Of a stretch of 64,000 bases of DNA, positions 1-8,967 are shown piece after piece. The translations under genes and the position numbers were made by a program. Every line of letters begins with the position of its first letter. Within the stretch, counting starts at the first letter, position 1. The stretch is from contig NZ_JAKJRU010000002.1 in NCBI RefSeq assembly GCF_021726475.1, positions 310,001 through 374,000 of the forward strand, given 5' to 3'. The notes beneath the pieces are model-generated. The model was not told the DNA's origin. It did no database searches and was given only the letters and a program-made list of their open reading frames with translations. Source of the DNA: Pseudomonas oligotrophica (GTDB lineage Bacteria; Pseudomonadota; Gammaproteobacteria; Pseudomonadales; Pseudomonadaceae).

Positions 1-504
1 GCAGGAATCGAGCAGGTCCTCCACTGCATTGATGCCGTGGCGTTCCTCGCACTGGGTGATGTACTGCTTGGCGAACACCAGGTAGTCGATGATCGAGCTG
101 GCGTCCGTCCAGGTGCGGAACAGGTAGTTGCCCTTGAAGAAGCTGTTGTGGCCATAGCAGGCGTGGGCGATCACCAGCGCCTGCATGCAAATGGTGTTTT
201 CCTCCATCAGGTAGGCGATGCACGGGTCGGAATTGATCACGATCTCGTAGGCCAGGCCCATCTGCCCGCGCTTGTAGCCTTTCTCGGTGCTGAGGAAGTG
301 TTTGCCGTAGGACCAGTGGTGGTAGCCGATGGGCATGCCCACCGAGGCGTAGGCATCCATCATCTGCTCGGCGGTGATCACCTCGATCTGGTTCGGGTAG
401 GTGTCCAGCGCGTAGCGTTCGGCGAGGCGGCCGATCTCGCGGTCGTAGGTGCGGATCAGCTCGAAGGTCCATTCCGAGCCGGTGGAGATGGGTTGTCTCT
501 TCAT
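1..504 (-). CDS. spoVR: SpoVR/YcgB family protein (partial, N-terminal 168 residues)
   Basis: Homologue of Bacillus SpoVR and E. coli YcgB, a stationary-phase or stress-associated cytoplasmic protein of unknown biochemical activity. The gene starts with ATG at 504 and leaves the window at its left edge; full-length members are about 500 residues, so roughly two thirds are missing. Visible family features include the [15 protein letters not shown] stretch, a [13 protein letters not shown] segment, and a conserved [13 protein letters not shown] motif. The ATG overlaps the stop of yeaH in an ATGA, so the two are translationally coupled, and with prkA they form the three-gene unit conserved across proteobacteria. 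Identification is firm; function is not established. Confidence 0.93.
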   Translation of the reverse strand, partial: MKRQPISTGSEWTFELIRTYDREIGRLAERYALDTYPNQIEVITAEQMMDAYASVGMPIGYHHWSYGKHFLSTEKGYKRGQMGLAYEIVINSDPCIAYLMEENTICMQALVIAHACYGHNSFFKGNYLFRTWTDASSIIDYLVFAKQYITQCEERHGINAVEDLLDSC

Positions 505-1790
505 GCTGCACCTCGCCCGGCGCTGAGGCGCCGCTGGAACAGTTCACGAAACACCGGATAGATGTCCGACGCCGAGACCAGCTGCTGCTGGGCGAAGGCT
601 TCGGGGAAGGCCTCGCTGACCTGGTTGTACTCGTACCACAGCGCCTGGTGTTCGCGCGGGGTGATCTCCACGTAGGTGAAGTACTGCACGAAGGGCATGA
701 TCTGGTTGATCAGGATGTCGCGGCACAGCGGCGAGTCGTCGTTCCAGTTGTCGCCGTCCGAGGCCTGGGCGCCGTAGATGTTCCATTCCGCGGCCGGGTA
801 ACGCTCGGCCATGATCTCCTGCATCATCTTCAGCGCGCTGGAGACGATGGTGCCGCCGGTCTCGCGCGAATAGAAGAACTCTTCCTCGTCGACTTCCTTG
901 GCGCTGGTGTGGTGGCGGATGAACACCACGTCGATCTTGTCGTAGTTCCGCTTGAGGAACAGGTACAGGAGGATGAAGAAGCGCTTGGCGACGTCCTTGG
1001 TCGCCTGGGTCATCGAGCCGGAGACGTCCATCAGGCAGAACATCACCGCCTTGGAGCTGGGGTTGGGGTGCTTGACCAGCAGGTTGTACTTGAGGTCGAA
1101 GGTGTCGAGGAACGGCACGCGTTCGATGCGGGCGCGCAGGCGCAGGATCTCCTCCTCGCAGGCCTTGATGTCGCCGAGGTTGTCCGGCTCCTCGCGCTTG
1201 AGGCGCTCCAGCTCGGCCTTGGCCTCGCGCAGCTTGCCACGACTGGAGCCGGACAGGGCGATGCGCCGCGCATGCGCCGAGCGCAGGGTGCGCACGATGT
1301 TGATCCGCGACGGGTTGCCCTCGCTGCTGATGCCGGCACGCACGGTCTTGAAGGTGTCGGCGCCGGTCAGGTGGCGCTTGACCAGGTTCGGCAGCTCGAG
1401 GTCCTCGAACATGAAGTCGAGGAATTCCTCCTGGGTGATCTGGAACACGAAGTCATCGATGCCTTCGCCGCTGTTGCTGGCCTTGCCCTGGCCGCCGCCA
1501 CTCCCACCGCCGCCCTGCGGGCGCGGGATGCGCTCGCCGGCGACGAACTCCTTGTTGCCGGGGTGAACCACCGTCTGCCGGCCGCCACGACCGTGGTGCA
1601 GCACCGGCTCGTCGATGTCCCGCCCGGGAATGCTGATCTGCTCGCCATGCTCCATGTCGGTGATGGAGCGCCGGCTGACGGCCTCTTCCACCGCCTTCTT
1701 GATGTGGCCGCGATAGCGCTGCAGGAAGCGCTGGCGGTTGACCATGCTCTTGTTCTTGCCGTTCAGACGACGGTCGATCACGTAGCTCAT
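501..1790 (-). CDS. yeaH: YeaH/DUF444 family protein with VWA-like domain
   Basis: A 429-residue DUF444 protein, the usual partner of the PrkA kinase. ATG at 1790 ([15 protein letters not shown]) is preferred over an in-frame upstream ATG because homologues begin there. A glycine-rich linker (about residues 93-101) separates an N-terminal region from a C-terminal von Willebrand A-like domain carrying a MIDAS-type DxSxS motif (D255, S257, S259). A charged, probably coiled-coil segment lies at about 185-225. In E. coli the prkA(yeaG)-yeaH pair responds to nitrogen starvation and stationary phase. It lies 106 bp downstream of prkA and overlaps spoVR. Its molecular role is unknown; a MIDAS adaptor partnered with an AAA-type ATPase is an inference from architecture. 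Confidence 0.93.
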   Translation of the reverse strand: MSYVIDRRLNGKNKSMVNRQRFLQRYRGHIKKAVEEAVSRRSITDMEHGEQISIPGRDIDEPVLHHGRGGRQTVVHPGNKEFVAGERIPRPQGGGGSGGGQGKASNSGEGIDDFVFQITQEEFLDFMFEDLELPNLVKRHLTGADTFKTVRAGISSEGNPSRINIVRTLRSAHARRIALSGSSRGKLREAKAELERLKREEPDNLGDIKACEEEILRLRARIERVPFLDTFDLKYNLLVKHPNPSSKAVMFCLMDVSGSMTQATKDVAKRFFILLYLFLKRNYDKIDVVFIRHHTSAKEVDEEEFFYSRETGGTIVSSALKMMQEIMAERYPAAEWNIYGAQASDGDNWNDDSPLCRDILINQIMPFVQYFTYVEITPREHQALWYEYNQVSEAFPEAFAQQQLVSASDIYPVFRELFQRRLSAGRGAA

Positions 1791-1896
1791 AGGCCCCTCC
1801 GGGGCAGCTTCATGGTGCGAGCGCACGCTGCAAGGGCAGGCGACGCCGTGGCTATCGCCCTCCCTTGCGGCATGCGGCTCGCCGCGTGCGGCTGCG

Positions 1897-3819
1897 TTAC
1901 TGCGATTTACGTACCCGCAGGTACCACTCCGACAGCAGGCGCACCTGCTTCTCGGTATAGCCGCGCTCGACCATGCGCGAAACGAAGTCGTTGTGCTTCT
2001 TCTGGTCTTCCTTGCTGGCCTTGGCGTTGAAGCTGATGACCGGCAGCAGGTCCTCGGTGTTGGAGAACATCTTCTTCTCGATCACCACGCGCAGCTTCTC
2101 GTAGGACAGCCAGCTCGGGTTCTTGCCGTTGTTGTTGGCCCTGGCGCGCAGCACGAAGTTGACGATCTCGTTGCGGAAATCCTTCGGGTTGCTGATGCCG
2201 GCCGGCTTCTCGATCTTCTCCAGCTCCTCGTTGAGGGCGGCACGGTTGAGGATCTCGCCGGTCTCCGGGTCGCGGTATTCCTGGTCCTGGATCCAGAAGT
2301 CGGCGTACAGCACGTAGCGGTCGAAGATGTTCTGCCCGTACTCGCTGTAGCTCTCCAGGTAGGCGGTCTGGATCTCCTTGCCGATGAACTCGACATACCG
2401 CGGTGCCAGGTATTCCTTGATGAAGCGCAGGTAGCGCTCGCGCACCTCGGCCGGGAACTGCTCCTGCTCGATCTGCTGCTCCAGCACGTAGAGCAGGTGC
2501 ACCGGGTTGGCCGCGACCTCGTGCGGGTCGAAGTTGAACACCTTGGAGAGGATCTTGAAGGCGAAGCGGGTCGACAGCCCGTTCATGCCCTCGTCGACGC
2601 CGGCGGCATCGCGGTATTCCTGGATCGACTTGGCCTTGGGATCGGTGTCCTTGAGGTTCTCGCCGTCGTAGACGCGCATCTTCGAGTAGATGTTGGAGTT
2701 CTCCGGCTCCTTCAGGCGGCTCAGTACCGAGAACTGGGCGAGCATCTTCAGGGTGTCAGGCGCGCAGTGTGCCTGGGCCAGCGAGCTGTTGGTCAGCAGC
2801 TTGTCGTAGATCTTCACCTCGTCCGAGACGCGCAGGCAGTAGGGGACCTTGACGATGTAGATGCGGTCGATGAACGCCTCGTTGTTCTTGTTGTTGCGGA
2901 AGCTGTGCCATTCCGACTCGTTGGAGTGCGCCAGGATGATGCCGCTGTAGGGAATCGCGCCCAGGCCCTCGGTGGAGTTGTAGTTGCCTTCCTGGGTGGC
3001 GGTCAGCAGCGGGTGCAGCACCTTGATCGGCGCCTTGAACATCTCGACGAATTCCATCAGGCCCTGGTTGGCACGGCACAGCGCGCCCGAGTAGCTGTAG
3101 GCGTCGGCGTCGTTCTGCGGGAATTCCTCGAGCTTGCGGATATCCACCTTGCCGACCAGCGCGGAGATGTCCTGGTTGTTCTCGTCGCCCGGCTCGGTCT
3201 TGGCCACGGCGATCTGGTTGAGGATCGAGGGGTAGAGCTTGACCACCTTGAACTGGCTGATGTCACCGCCGAATTCCTGCAGGCGCTTGGTTGCCCAGGG
3301 CGACATGATCGAGCTCAGGTAGCGCCGCGGGATGCCGTAGTCCTCCTCGAGGATCTGCGCATCCTCGGCCGGGTTGAACAGGCCGAGCGGCGACTCGAAC
3401 ACTGGCGAGCCCTTGATGGCGTAGAAGGGTACCCGCTCGATCAGCTGCTTGAGCTTCTCGGCCAGCGACGACTTGCCGCCGCCCACCGGACCCAGCAGGT
3501 AGAGGATCTGCTTCTTCTCCTCCAGGCCCTGGGCGGCGTGGCGGAAGTAGGCGACGATCTGGTCGATGCAGTCTTCCATGCCGTGGAAGTCTTCGAACGC
3601 CGGATAACGGCGGATCACCTTGTTGGAGAAGATCCGCGACAGCCGTGGGTCGGTGGAGGTGTCGACCAGTTCGGGTTCGCCGATGGCCATGAGCATGCGC
3701 TCGGCCGAGGTGGCGTAGGTGCTCGGGTCCTGCTTGCACAGATCGAGGTATTCCTGCAGGGAGTATTCCTCCTGCCGGGTCGCTTCGAATCGTTGCTGGA
3801 AGTGGCTGAAAATGCTCAT
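1897..3819 (-). CDS. prkA: PrkA-type AAA+ serine protein kinase
   Basis: PrkA/YeaG, 640 residues, the normal length. An N-terminal AAA domain carries Walker [10 protein letters not shown] (residues 110-118), and the C-terminal part is the family's kinase-like domain. The start at 3819 is chosen because [12 protein letters not shown] matches homologues and follows a good Shine-Dalgarno (GAGGTGAAG); the longer in-frame ORF has no family similarity. It is first in the operon prkA-yeaH-spoVR. In enterobacteria this operon depends on RpoS and helps survival under nitrogen starvation; the same is inferred here. The 271-bp upstream gap to glpE holds its promoter. Confidence 0.95.
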   Translation of the reverse strand: MSIFSHFQQRFEATRQEEYSLQEYLDLCKQDPSTYATSAERMLMAIGEPELVDTSTDPRLSRIFSNKVIRRYPAFEDFHGMEDCIDQIVAYFRHAAQGLEEKKQILYLLGPVGGGKSSLAEKLKQLIERVPFYAIKGSPVFESPLGLFNPAEDAQILEEDYGIPRRYLSSIMSPWATKRLQEFGGDISQFKVVKLYPSILNQIAVAKTEPGDENNQDISALVGKVDIRKLEEFPQNDADAYSYSGALCRANQGLMEFVEMFKAPIKVLHPLLTATQEGNYNSTEGLGAIPYSGIILAHSNESEWHSFRNNKNNEAFIDRIYIVKVPYCLRVSDEVKIYDKLLTNSSLAQAHCAPDTLKMLAQFSVLSRLKEPENSNIYSKMRVYDGENLKDTDPKAKSIQEYRDAAGVDEGMNGLSTRFAFKILSKVFNFDPHEVAANPVHLLYVLEQQIEQEQFPAEVRERYLRFIKEYLAPRYVEFIGKEIQTAYLESYSEYGQNIFDRYVLYADFWIQDQEYRDPETGEILNRAALNEELEKIEKPAGISNPKDFRNEIVNFVLRARANNNGKNPSWLSYEKLRVVIEKKMFSNTEDLLPVISFNAKASKEDQKKHNDFVSRMVERGYTEKQVRLLSEWYLRVRKSQ

Positions 3820-4090
3820 GACTTCACCTCGGTCGCTGCACGGTGTAGGCGTTGTCATCAGGCATCCCGGAGCCCGGCCGCAACCGCGGCCAGCGGAGTT
3901 CCCCCGAACACCCAATGGTCGAAACCTTAATCCGAAGCCGTTTCCCGGCTTTCATCGTTTGGATGGCCTGAGCTAAAGGATAGTTCGGATTCAGCGGCGT
4001 AAAGGGCGGCGAGGGCTTTTTGCGTCGGTCGGCAGGAGGCAATGGCGGTGCAGGCCGCGGGGCGCTTGGCCTGCACGGGGACACAAAAAC
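3820..4090 (-). promoter_or_regulatory. prkA upstream region, possible stationary-phase promoter
   Basis: A 271-bp gap between the glpE stop and the prkA start. On the minus strand CTATCCT at 3983-3977 resembles the RpoS-type -10 CTATACT, but no clear -35 is seen and the 5' leader would be about 150 nt. A 9-bp inverted repeat (4048-4056 with 4068-4076) lies just past the glpE stop; it has no T-tract, so it is a weak terminator candidate at best. Confidence 0.25.
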
Positions 4091-4417
4091 TTACGACTGC
4101 TCGTCGCGCTCGACATCCTGCGGGTAGGTCACGCGCCACAGCTCGAAGCCACCATCGAGACTATAGACGTCGGAGAAGCCCTGGCCTGCCAGGTAGGCTG
4201 CCGCGCCCTGGCTGGAATGGCCGTGATAGCAGGTGACGATCAGCGGGTGGTCGAGGTCGGCAGCGGCGATGAAGTCGGGCAGCGAGTAGTTGTCCAGGCG
4301 GGTCGAGCCGGCGATGTGGCCGTTGGCGAAGCTGTGCGGGTCGCGGATATCGACCACCACCGCGCCATCGCGGCGCATCTGCTGGGCCTGTTCGGGGGCT
4401 ATGCGCTTGAATTCCAT
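4091..4417 (-). CDS. glpE: Thiosulfate sulfurtransferase GlpE (single-domain rhodanese)
   Basis: A 108-residue single rhodanese domain, the same length as E. coli GlpE. The catalytic cysteine is C63 in CYHGHSSQ, the short active-site loop typical of GlpE. It transfers sulfane sulfur from thiosulfate to thiols or cyanide in the cytoplasm. The ATG at 4417 shares one base with the apaH stop (TGATG), so it is the last gene of the lptD-surA-pdxA-rsmA-apaG-apaH-glpE string. The same position next to apaH is known in P. aeruginosa. Confidence 0.95.
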   Translation of the reverse strand: MEFKRIAPEQAQQMRRDGAVVVDIRDPHSFANGHIAGSTRLDNYSLPDFIAAADLDHPLIVTCYHGHSSQGAAAYLAGQGFSDVYSLDGGFELWRVTYPQDVERDEQS

Positions 4418-5244
4418 CAACTCGGTCTCCCATGGTCGCAGTCGCAGCGCAGCATCTCGCCGCTGTCCAGGTTCATCAGCGTCATCGCGTTGCCCCACAC
4501 GCAGCCGGTGTCCAGGGCGAAGACGTTGGGTTCGTCGCAGCGCCCCTCCAGCGCGGCCCAGTGGCCGAAGACGATCTTCACGCTGCGGGTCTTGCGCTGG
4601 GGATGGCTGAACCAGGGCGCGTAGCCGTCCGGTGCTTTGTTCAGCCCTTCCTTGACCTCCAGCTCCAGGGTGCCGTCGGCCTTGCAGAAGCGCATGCGGG
4701 TGAAATAGTTGGTGATCAGGCGCAGCCGCGGCACGCCGTGCAGCTCCTTGTTCCACTTTGCCGGCTCGTTGCCGTACATGCCGTCGAGGAACGGCAGCAG
4801 CAATGCATCGTCCTGCAGCGCCGTCTCGACCTCGGCCGCGCGCCTGAGCGCCTTCTCCAGCGTCCACTGCGGCGGGATGCCGGCATGCACCAGCGCGGTG
4901 TGCCGGGCCTGGTCGTAGTGCAGCAGCTTCTGCCGGCGCAGCCAGTCGATCAGGTCGTCGCGGTCCGGCGCCTGGAGGATGTCCTGGAAGGTGTCGGCCT
5001 TGCGCAGGCGCTCGATGTCGTGTGCCACGGCCAGCAGGTGCAGGTCGTGGTTGCCCAGCACGGTGATCGCCGAAGCGCCGAGGGCCTGCACATAGCGCAG
5101 CGCCTCGAGTGACTGCGGGCCGCGGTTGACCAGGTCGCCGGCCAGCCACAGGCAGTCCCGCGAGGGGCTGAAATCGACCTGTTCGAGCAGGCACTTGAGC
5201 GGTTCGAGGCAACCCTGCAGGTCGCCGACGGCATAGGTGGTCAA
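4417..5244 (-). CDS. apaH: Diadenosine tetraphosphatase ApaH (TTG start)
   Basis: Symmetrical Ap4A hydrolase giving two ADP; 275 residues. Metallophosphoesterase motifs are all present: GDLQG (7-11), GDLVNRG (36-42) and GNHD (64-67), plus a later GHW. No ATG lies near the expected N-terminus; TTG at 5244 starts [11 protein letters not shown] as in homologues and overlaps the apaG stop as TTGA. This is therefore an unusual start coupled to termination of apaG. The neighbours apaG and rsmA are the standard context. Confidence 0.94.
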   Translation of the reverse strand: MTTYAVGDLQGCLEPLKCLLEQVDFSPSRDCLWLAGDLVNRGPQSLEALRYVQALGASAITVLGNHDLHLLAVAHDIERLRKADTFQDILQAPDRDDLIDWLRRQKLLHYDQARHTALVHAGIPPQWTLEKALRRAAEVETALQDDALLLPFLDGMYGNEPAKWNKELHGVPRLRLITNYFTRMRFCKADGTLELEVKEGLNKAPDGYAPWFSHPQRKTRSVKIVFGHWAALEGRCDEPNVFALDTGCVWGNAMTLMNLDSGEMLRCDCDHGRPS

Positions 5245-5624
5245 TGCAGTGCTCCGGGTACGGCGAGGCGGAACGGCGCGATGACGGCATCGAAGCGATG
5301 GCCATCCTCGGCGAGCATCTGGTAGCTGCCCTGCATGGTGCCGACGCGGGTCGCCAGCAGCGTGCCGCTGGTATAGACGTGGCGCTCGCCCGGTGCCAGC
5401 AGCGGCTGCTCGCCGACCACTCCGGCGCCGCGCACTTCCTGCACCTGGCCATCGCCATCGGTGATGATCCAGTGCCGGGAAAGCAGTTGCGCCGCGACCT
5501 GGCCTTGGTTCTCGATCGTTACCTTGTAGGCAAAGGCATAGCGGTTTTGTTCCGGCTCGGAATGGTCGGCGAGGTACTGGGGAACGACGCTGACGTCGAT
5601 GCGGTAGCGCGGGTCGTCGGACAT
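5241..5624 (-). CDS. apaG: ApaG protein (FN3-like fold)
   Basis: A 127-residue ApaG/CorD family protein with an immunoglobulin-like fold. The family signature is visible ([25 protein letters not shown], and GTMQGSY near the C-terminus). Its molecular role is unsettled; links to Mg/Co transport and to diphosphate binding have been proposed for the family. It starts 24 bp after rsmA and is coupled to apaH by a TTGA overlap. Confidence 0.94.
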   Translation of the reverse strand: MSDDPRYRIDVSVVPQYLADHSEPEQNRYAFAYKVTIENQGQVAAQLLSRHWIITDGDGQVQEVRGAGVVGEQPLLAPGERHVYTSGTLLATRVGTMQGSYQMLAEDGHRFDAVIAPFRLAVPGALH

Positions 5625-5648
5625 GGCGGGCTCGTCGTGGCGGGCGCC

Positions 5649-6443
5649 CTACTGGCGCAGGGCGAGTTGGTCGGAAAGGCGGACGAAGGCCGCCAGGTCC
5701 AGCTGCTCGGGGCGCAGGCCGCCGTCGACACCGGCGGCCGCGATGGCCTCGGCGTCCAGCAGGCCCTTGAGCGTGTTGCGCAGGGTCTTGCGCCGCTGGT
5801 TGAAGGCCTCGCGCACGACGCGCTCGAGCAGGCGCGGGTCCTTGGCCGGGTGCGGCAGCTCGGCATGCGGCACCAGGCGGACGATCGCCGAGTCCACCTT
5901 CGGCGCGGGGTTGAAGGCGCCGGGGCCGACATTGAACAGGTGTTCGACCCGGCAATGGTACTGCACCATGATCGACAGCCGGCCCCAGTCGCCGCCACCC
6001 GGCTCGGCGGCCAGGCGCTCGACGACTTCCTTCTGCAGCATGAAGTGCATGTCGCGGATCAGCCCGGCATGTTCGAGCAGGTGGAAGATCAGCGGCGTGG
6101 AGATGTTGTAGGGCAGGTTGCCGACGATGCGCAGGCTGCCGGGCTCGCCGCCGAGCTGGCTGAAGTCGAACTTCAGGGCGTCGCCCTGGTGCAGGTGAAA
6201 GTTGCTGCGCTCGGCGAAACGGCCCTGCAGGATCGGGATCAGGTCCAGGTCGAGCTCGACCACGTCCAGCTGGGCACCGCTGTCGAGCAGGCCCTCGGTC
6301 AGTGCGCCCTGGCCGGGGCCGATCTCCACCAGCCGCTCGCCGGCGCGCGGGTGGATGGCGCGCAGGATGCGGTGGATGACGCCGGCGTCATGCAGGAAGT
6401 TCTGGCCGAAGCGCTTGCGCGCACGGTGTTGGTACTCGGACAT
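5649..6443 (-). CDS. rsmA: 16S rRNA dimethyladenosine transferase RsmA/KsgA
   Basis: Dimethylates the two adjacent adenines of the 3'-terminal 16S rRNA hairpin (A1518/A1519), a late step in 30S maturation; loss gives kasugamycin resistance. 264 residues, near the family norm. S-adenosylmethionine motif [11 protein letters not shown] is at about 40-49, and the catalytic motif IV NLPYN at 109-113. The ATG at 6443 follows a GGAG about 8 nt upstream. A 115-bp gap separates it from pdxA upstream. Confidence 0.96.
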   Translation of the reverse strand: MSEYQHRARKRFGQNFLHDAGVIHRILRAIHPRAGERLVEIGPGQGALTEGLLDSGAQLDVVELDLDLIPILQGRFAERSNFHLHQGDALKFDFSQLGGEPGSLRIVGNLPYNISTPLIFHLLEHAGLIRDMHFMLQKEVVERLAAEPGGGDWGRLSIMVQYHCRVEHLFNVGPGAFNPAPKVDSAIVRLVPHAELPHPAKDPRLLERVVREAFNQRRKTLRNTLKGLLDAEAIAAAGVDGGLRPEQLDLAAFVRLSDQLALRQ

Positions 6444-6558
6444 AGAGGGCAGCTCCAGGCTTCAAGCTGCAAGCATCAGGCAAGAGCGTAAAGCGAAAAA
6501 GGCAAGGGCGCGAAGCTTATCAGCTGCGCCCGCCCGCGACACGCCTTGCCGGGTGCCG

Positions 6559-7557
6559 CTAGGCCGCCTCGCCGCCGGCCGCCATCTGGTAGGCCGTCTC
6601 CAGCGCGACCCTGAGGCTGCCGGTGTCGATGCGGCCGGTGCCGGCCAGGTCCAGCGCGGTGCCGTGGTCGACCGAGGTGCGCACGATGGGCAGGCCGAGG
6701 GTGACGTTCACCGCGGCGCCGAAGCCCTTGTACTTGAGCACCGGCAGGCCCTGGTCGTGGTACATGGCCAGTACCGCGTCGCAGTGTTCGAGGTGCTTGG
6801 GGGTGAACAGCGTGTCGGCCGGCAGCGGGCCGTGCAGATCGATGCCCTCGGCACGCAGCCGCTCGAGGGCCGGCTCGATGATCTCGATTTCCTCGCGCCC
6901 CAGGTGGCCGCCTTCGCCGGCGTGGGGGTTGAGTCCGCAGACCAGGATGCGCGGGCGGGCGATGCCGAACTTGCCGACCAGATCGGCATGCAGGATGCGG
7001 GTCACCCGCTCCAGGCGCTCGGCGGTGATCGCATCGGCCACCTCGCGCAGTGGCAGGTGCGTGGTCACCAGCGCCACGCGCAGGCCGTCGGTGGCGAGCA
7101 TCATCACCACTTGCGGGGTCGCGCTCAGCTCGGCGAGAAACTCGGTGTGCCCGGAGAACGCCACGCCGGCTTCGTTGATCACGCCCTTGTGCACCGGCGC
7201 GGTGATCATCCCGGCGAAGTCGCCGGCCAGGCAGCCGTTGGCCGCGCGGGTGAGCGTCTCGAGTACATAGGGCGCGTTGCCTGGGTCGAGCCGGCCAGGC
7301 TGGGACGGGGCGCGCAGCGGCGTGTCCCAGACATACAGGCTGCCGGCCGGCGCGGGCTCGCCGGGCCAGACGCCGGGGCCCGTCGCGAGCAGCTGGATGT
7401 CCAGGCCGAGGGCCTGGCTGCGCTCGCGCAGCAGCTCGAGGCTGGCGATGGCGACCAGCGGCCGGGCCTGCTGCTCGCGGGCCAGCAGCAGGCACAGGTC
7501 CGGGCCGATGCCGGCGGGCTCGCCAGGCGTGACAACGAAGGGGCGGGAAAGGGTCAT
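6559..7557 (-). CDS. pdxA: 4-hydroxythreonine-4-phosphate dehydrogenase PdxA
   Basis: NAD-dependent oxidation of 4-phosphohydroxy-L-threonine in DXP-dependent pyridoxal phosphate synthesis. 332 residues, with the N-terminal [12 protein letters not shown] motif and the divalent-metal histidines in [16 protein letters not shown] and YHDQGLP. In many gammaproteobacteria pdxA sits between surA and rsmA, as here. A strong intrinsic terminator lies in the gap to surA, so pdxA may also have its own promoter. Confidence 0.96.
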   Translation of the reverse strand: MTLSRPFVVTPGEPAGIGPDLCLLLAREQQARPLVAIASLELLRERSQALGLDIQLLATGPGVWPGEPAPAGSLYVWDTPLRAPSQPGRLDPGNAPYVLETLTRAANGCLAGDFAGMITAPVHKGVINEAGVAFSGHTEFLAELSATPQVVMMLATDGLRVALVTTHLPLREVADAITAERLERVTRILHADLVGKFGIARPRILVCGLNPHAGEGGHLGREEIEIIEPALERLRAEGIDLHGPLPADTLFTPKHLEHCDAVLAMYHDQGLPVLKYKGFGAAVNVTLGLPIVRTSVDHGTALDLAGTGRIDTGSLRVALETAYQMAAGGEAA

Positions 7558-7597
7558 CGAAGCGCTCTCGCAAGGGGGGTGGCCGGTTGCCGGAAAT

Positions 7598-7632
7598 GAA
7601 AACGGGGTGGCGGCCTTCCGGCCATCACCCCG
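7598..7632 (-). terminator. Intrinsic terminator between surA and pdxA
   Basis: Read on the minus strand, CGGGGTGATGGCC, loop GGAA, GGCCGCCACCCCG forms an approximately 13-bp stem with one mismatch and one GU, followed immediately by TTTTCATTTC. It lies 28 bp after the surA stop and 40 bp before the pdxA start, inside what is usually considered one operon, so it probably attenuates read-through from lptD-surA into pdxA. Confidence 0.75.
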
Positions 7633-7659
7633 CGTCCTGTTGGGCTTGCAGCGTGCAAT

Positions 7660-8967
7660 CTAGAGCTTGATCTCGACGTAGGCCTCGTCGCGGATCTGCC
7701 GCAGCCAGGCCTGCAGTTCCTCGTCGTAGCGACGGTTGCGCAGCAGGTTGCGCGCCTGCTGCTCGCGGAACTCCTCGCTGGTGTCGGTGGCGCGGCGGCC
7801 CAGCACTTCGAGGATATGCCAGCCGTAGGGCGACTGGAACGGCTGCGAGAGCTGGCCACTGGCGGTGTTGCTCATCACCTCGCGGAACTCGGGCACCAGC
7901 GAGGCCGGGTCGATCCAGTTGAGGTCGCCGTCATTGAGCGCCGAGCCCGGGTCTTCGGAGAAGTTGCGCGCCAGCTCGGCGAAGTCCTCGCCGGCCAGGA
8001 TGCGTTCGCGCAGGCGCCGCACCAGCAGCTGGGCTTCCTCCTGGCTGCGGATGGCGCTGGGCTTGATGAGGATGTGGCGCACGTGCACTTCGTCGCGGAC
8101 CTGGGTCTCGCCACCGCGCTTTTCCAGCATCTTGAGGATGATGTAGCCCGGCGGGGTGCGCACCGGCTCGGTGAAGTCGCCGGCGGCCAGTTCGCGGACC
8201 TGGCTGTCGAACGGCGGTGGCAGCTGGGCCGCCTTGCGCCAGCCCATGTCGCCGCCTTCCAGGGCATTCTCGCTGGCCGAGCGGGCCACGGCCAGGCGGG
8301 CGAAGTCGGCGCCCTGCTGCAGCTGCTCATAGGTATCGCGGGCGGTGCGCTCGGCGGCCTGGATGGTCGCCGGGTCGGCGCCCTCGGGGATCGGGATGAG
8401 GATGTTGGCCAGCCGGTACTCTTCGGAAAGCTGCAGCTTGCCCAGATCCGAGGCCAGGAAGTTGCGCACCTCCTGTTCGGAGACCTGGATGCGCTCGGCG
8501 ACCCGGCGCTGGCGCACGCGGCTGATGACCATCTCGCGGCGGATCTGCTCGCGCGCGGTCTCCAGGCTCAGGCCGTCGCGTGCCAGCGCCTCGCGGAACT
8601 GCGCGGGACTCATGTTGTTGCGCTGGGCGATGGTCGCCATCGCCTGGTTCAGTTCCTCGTCGGAAATACGGATGCCCGAGCGCTCGCCGATCTGCAGCTG
8701 CAGGTTCTCGCTGATCAGGCGCTCGAGCACCTGCTGGCGCAGCACCTCGACCGGCGGCATCTCGGCGCCACGCTTGTCGATGGTCTGGCGCACTTCGCCG
8801 ATGCGCTGCTCCAGCTGGCTCTGCATGATCACGTCGTTGTCGACGATGGCGACCACGCGGTCCAGCGGTTGCACCTGGGCGGTGGCCGGGGTCACGAGCG
8901 TCGCGCTGCCGAGCAGCAAGGCGCCCAGCATGAGCGGGCGCAGGAGGTCAGAAAGCTTGGTCTTCAC
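7660..8967 (-). CDS. surA: Periplasmic chaperone and peptidyl-prolyl isomerase SurA
   Basis: Escorts unfolded outer-membrane proteins across the periplasm to the BAM complex. With GTG at 8967 ([15 protein letters not shown]) it is 435 residues, matching the Pseudomonas N-terminus; an ATG at 9024 would extend deep into lptD. The signal peptide ends near TPATAQ. A SurA_N chaperone domain ([15 protein letters not shown]) is followed by two parvulin domains (beginning near [10 protein letters not shown] and [11 protein letters not shown]) and a C-terminal helix. It overlaps the 3' end of lptD by 20 bp, coupling a major beta-barrel client with its chaperone. Confidence 0.95.
   Translation of the reverse strand: MKTKLSDLLRPLMLGALLLGSATLVTPATAQVQPLDRVVAIVDNDVIMQSQLEQRIGEVRQTIDKRGAEMPPVEVLRQQVLERLISENLQLQIGERSGIRISDEELNQAMATIAQRNNMSPAQFREALARDGLSLETAREQIRREMVISRVRQRRVAERIQVSEQEVRNFLASDLGKLQLSEEYRLANILIPIPEGADPATIQAAERTARDTYEQLQQGADFARLAVARSASENALEGGDMGWRKAAQLPPPFDSQVRELAAGDFTEPVRTPPGYIILKMLEKRGGETQVRDEVHVRHILIKPSAIRSQEEAQLLVRRLRERILAGEDFAELARNFSEDPGSALNDGDLNWIDPASLVPEFREVMSNTASGQLSQPFQSPYGWHILEVLGRRATDTSEEFREQQARNLLRNRRYDEELQAWLRQIRDEAYVEIKL

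Noticed and set aside
4048..4076. Terminator after glpE
   Set aside because: A 9-bp stem exists, but neither strand has a T-tract, so it was noted only inside the upstream-region entry.
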